A DNA stretch of 7,794 nucleotides from Calditrichaeota bacterium AABM5.125.24 (GCA_002127415.1 MWJR01000027.1:1-7794); one strand, 5' to 3'; counted from the first letter of the stretch, positions 1 through 5,965 are shown. Notes: generated from the letters alone by a model not told the origin. Translations and numbers: made by a program.

Positions 1-594
1 GCCAAGAAGGTCGTCGGGCGCAGGGTATATGGCGGGCAGTCGACGCACCTTCCGCTGCGGGTCAATACCGCCGGGGTTATGCCGATCATCTTCGCCCAGA
101 CCATAATGTTCCTTCCCTCGACGCTGGCCACGTTTATGCCCGATGGATCGATGCGCGACTGGATGACCACCGCCTTCGCATTTGACTCGTTTCTGTATAT
201 GTCGATTTATTGGATGCTAATTGTATTTTTCACCTATTTCTACACGGCGGTGGCGTTCAATCCTGTCGATGTGGCCAACAACCTGAAGAAACACGGCGGG
301 CTTATTCCATCGGTGAAGCCTGGCAAGCGCACGGCGGAATACCTCGATTTCATACTGTCCAGGATAACCTTTCCCGGGGCGGTTTTCCTCGGATTTATCG
401 CCATTTTCCCGAGCCTGATCACCAAACAGATAAATGTGTCATACAGCTTCGCCTCGTTTTTTGGCGGAACGGGGCTGCTGATTATCGTGGGAGTGGCGCT
501 GGATACGCTCCAGCAGATAGAAGCCCACCTGCTGATGCGTCACTACGACGGCCTGATGAAGGCCGGGCGAATCCGCGGGCGGCGGAGGATGTGA
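1..594 (+). CDS. secY: Protein translocase subunit SecY, C-terminal part (5' truncated by window edge)
   Basis: SecY is the channel-forming subunit of the SecYEG translocon in the inner membrane. Frame 1 is open from the first base to TGA at 592-594, giving 197 visible residues; the start codon lies upstream of the window. The visible part begins in the cytoplasmic loop before TM7 (VYGGQSTHLPLRVNTAGV, visible residues 9-26). Hydrophobic segments follow at about 27-46, 64-86, 122-141 and 154-167. The large cytoplasmic loop carries IPSVKPGKRTAEYL at 102-115, which matches the conserved ribosome- and SecA-contacting loop. The end, GVALDTLQQIEAHLLMRHY then a basic GRIRGRRRM tail, is the normal SecY C-terminus. 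An internal ATG at 79 is not the start, because family homology continues upstream of it. The next gene is adk, the usual neighbour in the spc operon. Identity is certain. Confidence 0.97.
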   Translation, partial: AKKVVGRRVYGGQSTHLPLRVNTAGVMPIIFAQTIMFLPSTLATFMPDGSMRDWMTTAFAFDSFLYMSIYWMLIVFFTYFYTAVAFNPVDVANNLKKHGGLIPSVKPGKRTAEYLDFILSRITFPGAVFLGFIAIFPSLITKQINVSYSFASFFGGTGLLIIVGVALDTLQQIEAHLLMRHYDGLMKAGRIRGRRRM

Positions 595-662
595 GCCTCA
601 CGCAAAGACGCAAAGGTTTCATTAAATCGGCCTTGCTGCTATTTGGCTGCAGGTGAAGAGTA
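595..662 (+). other. secY-adk spacer with tandem 8-mer and adk ribosome binding site
   Basis: This short spacer holds two tandem copies of ACGCAAAG at 600-607 and 608-615, directly after the secY stop. The motif resembles the end of a TCACGCAAAGACGCAAAG-type dispersed repeat often seen in bacterial genomes; that resemblance is from memory and was not searched. The adk Shine-Dalgarno AGGTGA lies at 651-656, six bases before the ATG. No promoter or terminator is apparent, so adk is probably co-transcribed with secY. Confidence 0.5.
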
Positions 663-1289
663 ATGATATTGGTACTGTTCGGCCCCCCCGGCGCCGGCAA
701 GGGAACTCAGGCTGAAATGCTGACGCGTGATTACAATCTTAATCACCTCTCGACCGGCGATCTTCTGCGTGCGGCCGTAGCCGAGGGGAGTGAGCTGGGA
801 CGCCGCGCCAGAGGCTATATGAACGCCGGGCAGCTCGTGCCGGATGATGTGATATTGGAGATAATCCGTGACTACATCGACGCTCATACCGGGGAAGGTG
901 TGTTATTTGACGGTTTCCCGCGAACGGTGGCACAGGCTGAGGGATTGGACAGGCTTGTGGATGATGAGCAGGTGCGTGTGCTGTCGCTGGTTGTGCCTGA
1001 CGAACAGGCTATTAACAGGTCGTTGACCAGGCGGGTCTGCCGGAACTGCGGCAAGGTCTACAACCCGGCTTCAGGCATTATGCCGAAAGGGAATAGCTGT
1101 GAGTGTGGAGGTGAGCTCATAAAGAGAGATGACGACCGCGCCGGGACCATTGCCCGTCGGCTTGAGGTATATTACGCTCAGACGGAGCCTGTCTTGGACT
1201 ACTACCGCAACAAGGACCTGTTGCTGGAGGTGAACGGTTTGGGTGAGCCTGATGAGGTGTTCGCCCGGATAAAGGAAGCGCTGAGTTGA
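663..1289 (+). CDS. adk: Adenylate kinase (zinc-LID type)
   Basis: Adenylate kinase catalyses ATP + AMP = 2 ADP in the cytosol and keeps adenine nucleotides in balance. The 208-residue protein has the P-loop GPPGAGKGT at residues 7-15 and the AMP-binding STGDLLR at 30-36. FDGFPRT lies at 82-88, and the LID-closing RDDD and the AxRRL segment at 155-167. The LID carries four cysteines: C126-x2-C129, then 16 residues, then C146-E-C148. This is the zinc-ribbon long form, but the second pair is spaced CxC, whereas the familiar form is Cx2C or Cx2D. The ATG at 663 follows AGGTGA at 651-656, and the protein begins directly with the usual MxLxLFGPPGAGKGT. Its stop overlaps the TTG start of map by 4 nt, which suggests translational coupling. 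The secY-adk-map order is standard for the spc operon. Confidence 0.97.
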   Translation: MILVLFGPPGAGKGTQAEMLTRDYNLNHLSTGDLLRAAVAEGSELGRRARGYMNAGQLVPDDVILEIIRDYIDAHTGEGVLFDGFPRTVAQAEGLDRLVDDEQVRVLSLVVPDEQAINRSLTRRVCRNCGKVYNPASGIMPKGNSCECGGELIKRDDDRAGTIARRLEVYYAQTEPVLDYYRNKDLLLEVNGLGEPDEVFARIKEALS

Positions 1290-2083
1290 TATATCTTAAG
1301 AGCCCGCGTGATATCAAGCGGATGCGCCGTGCCGGGAAGGTGCTGGCGGCTGCCTTCGTTGAGCTGTTCGATAAGGTTAGACCCGGCGTAGCCACATCCG
1401 ACATCGACAGGGCGATGGAGGATGCCATCCGGCGTGCCGGCGCCAGACCCGCATTCAAGGGTTATCGCGGCGGCAATCGAACCCCCTTTCCCGCCGCCAC
1501 CTGCATCTCGGTCGAGAGCGAGGTGGTGCATGGACTGCCTTCGCAGCGGGAGTTGGAAGAGGGGCAGATAGTCGGCATCGACGCCGGTCTGGAGCTCGAC
1601 GGCTGGTTCGCCGATATGGCCGCCAGTTTTCTGGTGGGTAAGGTTGACGAGACCCGGCGTTCGTTATGGCAGGTGACCCGCGAGGCGCTCTATCGGGGGA
1701 TTGACAAGGCCAGGCCCGGCAATCGGGTCGTTGACATCGGCGTGGCGGTGCAGGACTGGGTCGAGCAGCACAGCTTCAACGTGATTCGGGATCTGGTGGG
1801 GCACGGCATCGGGTCGGGACTTCACGAGGAGCCAGCGGTTCCCAACTACCGGTCCTCCGACAGTAACATTCCCTTGAAACCGGGGATGACCCTGGCCATC
1901 GAGCCGATGGTATCGGTGGGCGGGTGGCAGATCAAGGTTCTTAAGGACGGATGGACAGCCACTACGGCTGACGGCTCGCCAGCCGGGCACTTTGAACACA
2001 CCATCCTGGTCACCGAGGGGGAGCCGGAGATACTGACACTGCTCGAAGACGGTTCCGATCCGTGGCTGGCTGTAGCGGAATAG
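1286..2083 (+). CDS. map: Methionine aminopeptidase, type I
   Basis: MetAP removes the initiator methionine from nascent proteins at the ribosome exit. All five expected metal ligands are present: D99, D110, H173, E206 and E237. The catalytic histidines H82 (VVHGLP) and H180 (GLHEEP) are also present. The protein lacks an N-terminal zinc-finger extension, so it is the short type Ia form. The TTG start at 1286 sits inside TTGA shared with the adk stop, with AAAGGAAG at 1271-1278 upstream, and gives the normal N-terminus (MIYLKSPRDIKRMRRAG). Compared with the E. coli enzyme from memory, five extra residues (GNRTP, 63-67) sit between the substrate-pocket positions Y60 and F68. Spacing from F68 to C73 and from C73 to H82 is otherwise unchanged. 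The last 15 or so residues, acidic with DPW, form a short tail beyond the core. Function is not in doubt. Confidence 0.96.
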   Translation: MIYLKSPRDIKRMRRAGKVLAAAFVELFDKVRPGVATSDIDRAMEDAIRRAGARPAFKGYRGGNRTPFPAATCISVESEVVHGLPSQRELEEGQIVGIDAGLELDGWFADMAASFLVGKVDETRRSLWQVTREALYRGIDKARPGNRVVDIGVAVQDWVEQHSFNVIRDLVGHGIGSGLHEEPAVPNYRSSDSNIPLKPGMTLAIEPMVSVGGWQIKVLKDGWTATTADGSPAGHFEHTILVTEGEPEILTLLEDGSDPWLAVAE

Positions 2084-2135
2084 AGCGAGTTCGACAGTAA
2101 AATGAGCGGTAATAACAACAGGAGAGGTTGAGCTT

Positions 2136-2354
2136 TTGGCTAAGGAAGAGCCGATAAAGGTTGACGGCACCGTCCTGGAGACCCTGCCCAACGCCACATT
2201 CCATGTCGAGCTCGAGCACGGACACGTGGTGTTGGCGCATATCTCGGGGCGGATGCGGATGCATTATATCAAGATCCTTCCCGGTGATAAGGTCACGGTT
2301 GAGGTTTCACCATACGACCTGTCGCGGGGGCGGATCGTCTACCGTTACAAGTAA
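2136..2354 (+). CDS. infA: Translation initiation factor IF-1
   Basis: IF-1 is a small OB-fold protein that binds the 30S A site and, with IF-2 and IF-3, directs initiation. The protein has 72 residues, the usual length, and shows the diagnostic segments LPNATFHVELEHGH, VLAHISGRMRMHYI and ILPGDKVTVE. It ends SPYDLSRGRIVYRYK, which is almost invariant in the family. The start is TTG at 2136, eight bases after GGAGAGG at 2121-2127; the resulting MAKEEPIKVDG N-terminus matches the family MAKE start. It follows map by 52 nt. A strong palindromic repeat separates it from rpmJ downstream. Confidence 0.97.
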   Translation: MAKEEPIKVDGTVLETLPNATFHVELEHGHVVLAHISGRMRMHYIKILPGDKVTVEVSPYDLSRGRIVYRYK

Positions 2355-2370
2355 AAAGGGTAAGTTCAAT

Positions 2371-2439
2371 GTCATTGCGAGGCGCGAAGCGCCGAAGCAA
2401 TCTTTTCTTGACAGATTGCTTCGCTTCGCTCGCAATGAC
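2371..2439. repeat. Palindromic intergenic repeat (GTCATTGCGAG...CTCGCAATGAC) between infA and rpmJ
   Basis: Near-perfect inverted repeat. The outer arms GTCATTGCGAG (2371-2381) and CTCGCAATGAC (2429-2439) pair over 11 bp. The inner arms GAAGCAATCT (2394-2403) and AGATTGCTTC (2413-2422) pair over 10 bp around a 9-nt loop. The middle is asymmetric: the left arm carries 12 nt that form their own small hairpin, GGCGC-GAA-GCGCC at 2381-2393, while the right arm has only GCTTCG. TCAAT at 2366-2370 and ATTGA at 2442-2446 may extend the palindrome. One arm of the same family recurs at 7758-7787. From general knowledge, this looks like a widely dispersed bacterial palindromic repeat of MITE or REP type. 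It has no coding capacity and no U-tract, so it is not a standard terminator. No target-site duplication is evident. Confidence 0.85.
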
Positions 2440-2460
2440 CGATTGAGAGAGAATTGAGAC

Positions 2461-2574
2461 ATGAAAGTCCGAGCCTCGGTAAAGAAGATATGCGACAACT
2501 GCAAGATCATCCGTCGCAAGGGGGTGGTGCGGGTAATATGCAAGAACCCCAAGCACAAGCAGCGGCAGGGTTGA
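2461..2574 (+). CDS. rpmJ: 50S ribosomal protein bL36 (zinc-binding form)
   Basis: bL36 is the smallest large-subunit protein and helps stabilise 23S rRNA structure. The 37-codon frame reads MKVRASVKKICDNCKIIRR and ends NPKHKQRQG. It carries the zinc ligands C11, C14, C27 and H32 (Cx2C, 12 residues, Cx4H), so this is the C+ form. Length and sequence match the family exactly, and its place between infA and rpsM is canonical. The Shine-Dalgarno is weak: only GAGAGA at about 2445-2450 is seen. The palindromic repeat ends 21 nt before the ATG, so its insertion may have changed the original upstream sequence. Function is certain; only translation strength is open. Confidence 0.96.
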   Translation: MKVRASVKKICDNCKIIRRKGVVRVICKNPKHKQRQG

Positions 2575-2615
2575 TATTTTGAGAATTGACTATCGACATC
2601 TATTGAGGAGATAGG

Positions 2616-2987
2616 ATGCCCCGCATTTCAGGTGTAGATCTGCCGCGCAACAAGCGGGTTGAGATCGCACTGACCTACATCTACGGCATCGGCAAGAGCA
2701 CATCCAACCGGATACTGACAAAAGCCGGGGTGGACCCGGACATCAAGTCCGACAAGCTCAGCGATGCGCAGGTCAAGCGTATCCGCGATATCATCAACGA
2801 GGACTGTAAGGTCGAAGGTCCCCTGCGCACCGAGGTTCAGATGAGTATCAAGAGGCTCATCGACATCGGTTGCTACCGCGGCACGCGCCACAAGCGCGGG
2901 CTGCCGGCCCGGGGCCAGAATACACGTAACAACTCCCGCACCCGGCGTGCGCGCCGCAGACCCTCGCCTGCTAAAAAGAAGGGATGA
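2616..2987 (+). CDS. rpsM: 30S ribosomal protein uS13
   Basis: uS13 sits in the head of the small subunit, contacts the P-site tRNA and forms bridges to the large subunit. The 123-residue protein begins MPRISGVDLPRNKRVEIALTY. It has the helix-hairpin element IYGIGKSTSNRIL at about 22-34 and the conserved YRGTRHKRGLPARGQ near the C-terminus. A basic tail rich in R, N and K ends AKKKG. The usual GQRTxTNART segment reads GQNTRNNSRT here, a mild variation. ATG at 2616 follows GAGGAG at 2605-2610. It is the first gene of the classical alpha operon; the 41-nt spacer upstream shows no obvious uS4-binding pseudoknot by eye. Confidence 0.96.
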   Translation: MPRISGVDLPRNKRVEIALTYIYGIGKSTSNRILTKAGVDPDIKSDKLSDAQVKRIRDIINEDCKVEGPLRTEVQMSIKRLIDIGCYRGTRHKRGLPARGQNTRNNSRTRRARRRPSPAKKKG

Positions 2988-3035
2988 GATTTCAGGGCGG
3001 CGATCTGGTCTGTTTGTCGGATGAAGCCCTGAATC
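2988..3035 (+). other. Imperfect hairpin in the rpsM-rpsK spacer
   Basis: TTCAGGGC at 2991-2998 pairs perfectly with GCCCTGAA at 3026-3033. The stem extends with one bulge to GAT...ATC around a loop of about 27 nt. It starts just after the rpsM stop and ends 36 nt before the rpsK start. No U-tract follows, so a terminator is unlikely. It may be an mRNA processing or stability element, or a chance or decayed repeat; nothing distinguishes these from sequence alone. Confidence 0.35.
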
Positions 3036-3071
3036 TGATAAATCAACAGATGTCTAACTGAAGGTAGCCAA

Positions 3072-3461
3072 TTGGCCAAGGGAGATAAGAGACGGCCACG
3101 CAAGAGGGAGAAGGTCGATTCGGTGGGCATCGCCCATATCAAGGCCTCCTTCAACAACACTATGATCACCATAACCGACAATTACGGCAACGTGCTCACC
3201 TGGGCCAGTTGCGGTCGGATGGGGTTTAAGGGGGCGCATAAGAGCACTCCGTTTGCGGCCCAGCAGGCGGCCAACGCTGCAGCCAAAGCAGCTATGGAGA
3301 TGGGTGTGGAGAAGGTGACTGTCTTTGTTAAGGGTCCGGGCTCAGGACGGGAATCAGCCGTCAGGTCGCTTCAGGCAGCCGGACTGGTTATCACCGCCAT
3401 CAGGGACGTTACACCCCTGCCTCACAACGGCTGTCGTCCAAAGAAGCGGCGGCGCATCTGA
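3072..3461 (+). CDS. rpsK: 30S ribosomal protein uS11
   Basis: uS11 forms part of the small-subunit platform near the mRNA exit and the anti-Shine-Dalgarno region. The protein has 129 residues, normal for the family. Diagnostic segments are GIAHIKASFNNTMITITD at about 19-36, the GFKGAHKSTPFAAQQAA region, VKGPGSGRESAVRSLQ and the C-terminal DVTPLPHNGCRPKKRRRI. The start is TTG at 3072, preceded by AAGGT at 3061-3065. It yields MAKGDKRRPRKR, consistent with the MAK start common in this family. It follows rpsM by 84 nt; rpsD comes next but is separated by an inserted element. Confidence 0.97.
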   Translation: MAKGDKRRPRKREKVDSVGIAHIKASFNNTMITITDNYGNVLTWASCGRMGFKGAHKSTPFAAQQAANAAAKAAMEMGVEKVTVFVKGPGSGRESAVRSLQAAGLVITAIRDVTPLPHNGCRPKKRRRI

Positions 3462-3494
3462 TCCGTGCGATGAGACGGATTGTAGGAAGATAAA

Positions 3495-3621
3495 AGGTAA
3501 TTGAGAGTATTGACAAAATACTGATCGTAGTCGTGGTTGTCTCTAACCGCGACTGTCGGGCTTGGGGACAGCCCCGACTACAACAGGAAAATCATTACTT
3601 GGTTAAAACTCTCAGGTAATT
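3495..3621. mobile_element. MITE-like insertion with 8-bp target duplication upstream of rpsD
   Basis: The 8-mer AGGTAATT occurs at 3495-3502 and again at 3614-3621. Exactly between the copies lies a 111-bp segment, 3503-3613. Its ends are inverted repeats: left 3503-3525 starts GAGAGTATTGAC, and the reverse complement of 3591-3613 starts GAGAGTTTTAAC. By hand alignment 18 of 23 positions match. Inside, GTAGTCG (3527-3533) pairs with CGACTAC (3575-3581). This encloses two hairpins: GTCGTGGTT/AACCGCGAC at 3530-3538 and 3545-3553, and GTCGGG/CCCGAC at 3555-3560 and 3573-3578. It has no open frame of note. The flanking duplication, terminal inverted repeats and absence of coding are the hallmarks of a non-autonomous miniature element. 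Removing the segment and one AGGTAATT would leave a 60-nt rpsK-rpsD spacer, similar to neighbouring spacers. The parent insertion sequence family is unknown. Confidence 0.72.
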
Positions 3622-3640
3622 TAACGAGGACGAAGTTTAG

Positions 3641-4270
3641 ATGGCCCGATATACGGGATCAGTCTGTAAACAGTGCCGTCGTGAAGGTATGAAGCTCTTC
3701 CTGAAGGGGGAGCGGTGCTTCTCGACCAAATGCTCCTTCGAGCGCCGGGGTTACCCACCAGGCCAACATGGCCAGAGCCGGCGGTTCAAGCAGTCCGACT
3801 TCGGACTCCAGCTTCGGGAGAAACAGAAGATACGTCGGAGCTACGGCCTGGTTGAACGGCAGTTCCGGAACACATACCGGAAGGCGACCGGTGAGCGCGG
3901 TGTGACCGGTGAAAATATGCTCATCAGGCTTGAAACCCGCTTCGATAACATCGTTTTCCGGCTTGGAATGGCACCTTCACTGAAGGCGGCTCGTCAGCTG
4001 GTGGGTCACGGTCACTTTCTCCTTAACGGGCGGAAGGTCAACATCCCTTCATACCTCGTTAAACCAGGGGATGTAATCCAGGTCCGTGAGCACTCCCGCA
4101 AGCTCGAGATTATTCACGAAGCTATGCGTCGTGTCCGTGAAGAGCGGTTAGTATCCTATCTGTCACTCGATAAGGCCAGGATGGAAGGGGTTCTGCTGAC
4201 CCGGCCCAAGCGTGAGGAGATCCCGATGACCGGCAATGAAAAGCTGGTCGTTGAACTGTATTCCCGTTAG
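3641..4270 (+). CDS. rpsD: 30S ribosomal protein uS4 (zinc-binding form)
   Basis: uS4 is a primary 16S rRNA binder that nucleates assembly of the small-subunit body; in E. coli it is also the translational repressor of the alpha operon. The 209-residue protein starts MARYTGSVCKQCRREG. It has a zinc site of C9, C12, C26 and C31 (Cx2C, 13 residues, Cx4C), which makes it the C+ form. PPGQHG lies at about 39-44. The S4 RNA-binding domain spans roughly 97-160 (MLIRLETRFDNIVFRLG, then ARQLVGHGHFLLNGRKVN). The C-terminus ends GNEKLVVELYSR. ATG at 3641 follows GAGGA at 3626-3630. That binding site lies just beyond the right target duplication of the MITE-like insertion, so translation signals were spared. 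rpoA follows after 32 nt. Confidence 0.97.
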   Translation: MARYTGSVCKQCRREGMKLFLKGERCFSTKCSFERRGYPPGQHGQSRRFKQSDFGLQLREKQKIRRSYGLVERQFRNTYRKATGERGVTGENMLIRLETRFDNIVFRLGMAPSLKAARQLVGHGHFLLNGRKVNIPSYLVKPGDVIQVREHSRKLEIIHEAMRRVREERLVSYLSLDKARMEGVLLTRPKREEIPMTGNEKLVVELYSR

Positions 4271-4302
4271 GCTTCTGACGAGCCCATCCAGAGGAAATCA
4301 AT

Positions 4303-5307
4303 ATGAATGGATCAAACTTCCAGATGCCCGAATCGATCGAGGTGGACTATTCCACTTATTCGACAACCTACGGCAAGTTCATCATCCAGCCACTCGAGCA
4401 AGGATTCGGCATAACCATCGGAAACACCATGCGGCGGGTGCTGCTCTCCTCCCTGACGGGAGCTGCCGTCACATCCATACGGATAGACGGGGTGCAGCAC
4501 GAGTTCAGCACCATCCAGGGGGTCAAGGAGGACGTTACCGAGATGGTTCTGGCGCTGAAGGGTGTTCGGCTCAAGCTTCTGAACCGTTATCCCGAGAAGG
4601 TCCGGCTGCACCTGAAAGGACCTGCGGTCTTCACTGCTGGACAGCTTCAGACCGGAACTGCCGAATTTGAAGTGTTGAACCCGGACCACATAATAGCTCA
4701 CCTGAACGAAGACGCCGAATTCAACATGGAGTTGACGATTAAGAGCGGGCGGGGCTACATCCCCGCCGAGGATAATCGGGACCAGGATATGCCGATAGGA
4801 ACCGTCCCTCTCGATGCAATCTACACCCCGATACAGAAGGTCAAATACTCGGTCGAAAACACCCGTGTCGGTCAAAGAACCGATTATGAAAAGGTGATCC
4901 TTGAGGTCTGGACCGACGGGTCGATTACTCCAGACGACGCGCTGACCTATGCCGGTAAGATCCTGCGTGACCACATCCAGCTCTTCATCAACTTCGACGT
5001 CAAACCCCGTCATGAAGAGGTCGGCGTTGAGACTGATGAGGAGATACTCAAGATCAAACGCCTGCTTCGCAAGCCGGTCGATGAGCTCGAGCTGTCGGTG
5101 CGTTCCGCCAACTGCCTCAAGGAGGCCAAGATCCGGACCATAGCTGATCTGGTCTCAAAGGATGAATCCGAGATGCTCAAGTTTAAGAATTTCGGTCGCA
5201 AATCGCTGTATGAACTGAATGCCATCCTGCAGGAACACAAGCTCAAGTTTGGATTCGATGTTGAGAAGTATCTCGGCCCCGAAGCCCGTCGGCGCACACA
5301 CGCCTGA
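4303..5307 (+). CDS. rpoA: DNA-directed RNA polymerase subunit alpha
   Basis: The alpha subunit dimerises to scaffold RNA polymerase assembly and contacts promoter UP elements and activators. The protein has 334 residues. The N-terminal domain shows FIIQPLEQGFGITIGNTMRR at about 26-45 and ALKGVRLKLL. Further conserved stretches are KSGRGYIPAEDN, VEVWTDGS-like VILEVWTDGSITP and DHIQLFINF. After a linker, the C-terminal domain carries LELSVRSANCLKEAKI and FKNFGRKSLYELN. Residues equivalent to the E. coli DNA-contact set are kept: R267, N270, C271, G298, K300, S301 and E304. UP-element recognition is therefore expected to be normal. ATG at 4303 lies seven bases after GAGGA at 4291-4295. Its position between rpsD and rplQ is the standard alpha operon arrangement. 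Confidence 0.98.
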   Translation: MNGSNFQMPESIEVDYSTYSTTYGKFIIQPLEQGFGITIGNTMRRVLLSSLTGAAVTSIRIDGVQHEFSTIQGVKEDVTEMVLALKGVRLKLLNRYPEKVRLHLKGPAVFTAGQLQTGTAEFEVLNPDHIIAHLNEDAEFNMELTIKSGRGYIPAEDNRDQDMPIGTVPLDAIYTPIQKVKYSVENTRVGQRTDYEKVILEVWTDGSITPDDALTYAGKILRDHIQLFINFDVKPRHEEVGVETDEEILKIKRLLRKPVDELELSVRSANCLKEAKIRTIADLVSKDESEMLKFKNFGRKSLYELNAILQEHKLKFGFDVEKYLGPEARRRTHA

Positions 5308-5359
5308 GGATATCCTGCGAATTGTCCACAGAAAAAAAATCCGCTAACGAGACTCCAAT

Positions 5360-5872
5360 ATGCGGCACCTATACGATAGAAGCCACCTCAACCGGACGAG
5401 CAGCCATCGCAAGGCTCTGTTCAGTAATCTTTCAGAGGCTCTGTTCCTGCACCGGCGGGTGATTACAACCCTGGCCAAGGCCAGGCAGACTCGACGGTTC
5501 TCGGAACGTATGATAACATTCGCCAGGCGGGGAGATGTGGCGGCCCGGCGGCATGTGCTGCGTTACATCCGTAACCGGGAGGCGATCAAGAAGCTGTTCG
5601 ATGAGCTCGGCCCTCACTTCCAGCACCGCGATGGTGGTTACACCCGCATCATCAAGCTCGGACCGCGTCGAGGTGATGGAGCGCCGATGGCGATCCTCGA
5701 ATTGGTCGGCTTCGATGACGCTGCCGCTGCGACGACGCCGAAGAAGGAGAGCAAATCCCTACTTAAGGCGGCTCAACGGGCTTCCAGAACCGCTAAGAAG
5801 GCTAAGGAAACCACCGAGGCCGCACCAGAACCGGAGGAGACCGAAGAATCAACTGAAGATAGTGATAAGTAA
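5360..5872 (+). CDS. rplQ: 50S ribosomal protein bL17 with charged C-terminal extension
   Basis: bL17 lies near the peptide exit tunnel on the large subunit. The N-terminal 117 or so residues are the family core: MRH, then LNRTSSHRKALFSNL at 10-24, a TTLAKARQTRRF segment, and GGYTRIIKLGPRRGDGAPMAILELVGFD. Beyond this, residues about 118-170 form a low-complexity tail. It is first Ala/Lys-rich (KKESKSLLKAAQRASRTAKK) and then acidic (EPEETEESTEDSDK), making the protein longer than the compact bL17 of E. coli. Such tails occur in other bL17 and are probably disordered. ATG at 5360 has only a weak upstream purine stretch (ACGAGA at about 5347-5352). The 52-nt spacer after rpoA contains a run of eight A at 5332-5339. 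It is the last gene of the operon. Confidence 0.96.
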   Translation: MRHLYDRSHLNRTSSHRKALFSNLSEALFLHRRVITTLAKARQTRRFSERMITFARRGDVAARRHVLRYIRNREAIKKLFDELGPHFQHRDGGYTRIIKLGPRRGDGAPMAILELVGFDDAAAATTPKKESKSLLKAAQRASRTAKKAKETTEAAPEPEETEESTEDSDK

Positions 5873-5880
5873 CGAACGAT

Positions 5881-5953
5881 AAACAATGAATGATGGATGA
5901 TGATAGAAGATATATTCTCGATTACACTGTTTATTATTCATCAATCATTGTTT
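5881..5953. repeat. AT-rich imperfect palindrome downstream of rplQ
   Basis: AAACAATGAATGATG at 5881-5895 is matched by CATCAATCATTGTTT at 5939-5953 with one mismatch in 15. Pairing continues inward through several G-T pairs to about 5903 and 5931, leaving a loop of about 27 nt. The direct-repeat-like ATGATG motifs add low complexity. There is no run of T directly after it. It precedes the true terminator and may be a decayed dispersed repeat or an extra 3' stabilising hairpin. Function is unknown. Confidence 0.5.
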
Positions 5954-5965
5954 CTAAATAAAATG

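Noticed and set aside
210..656. 148-codon plus frame through secY into the secY-adk spacer
   Set aside because: It is in a different frame from SecY, which accounts for this DNA; the protein is low-similarity and Arg/Gly-rich, typical of a shifted frame.
1664..2197. 177-codon minus-strand frame spanning map and infA
   Set aside because: It overlaps two certain genes and their spacer and has no recognisable domain.
2408..2413. TTGACA in the loop of the infA-rpmJ palindrome as a promoter for rpmJ
   Set aside because: The hexamer at the expected -10 distance is CGCAAT, which matches only half the consensus, and it lies within the repeat arm.
2371..2439. CRISPR or terminator reading of the infA-rpmJ palindrome
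   Set aside because: There are no regularly spaced repeats and no U-tract. The structure is a single long palindrome of a dispersed repeat type.
2575..2615. uS4-binding pseudoknot upstream of rpsM
   Set aside because: The spacer is only 41 nt, and I cannot see the paired segments expected of the E. coli-type alpha operon leader.
3510..3515. TTGACA as a -35 box in the MITE-like element
   Set aside because: It matches the consensus exactly, but no TATAAT-like hexamer occurs 16-18 nt downstream (GTGGTT region). No promoter was called.
4312..5013. 233-codon open frame on the minus strand
   Set aside because: It lies entirely antisense to rpoA, whose protein is unmistakable. The translation resembles no family and follows from codon bias of the real gene.
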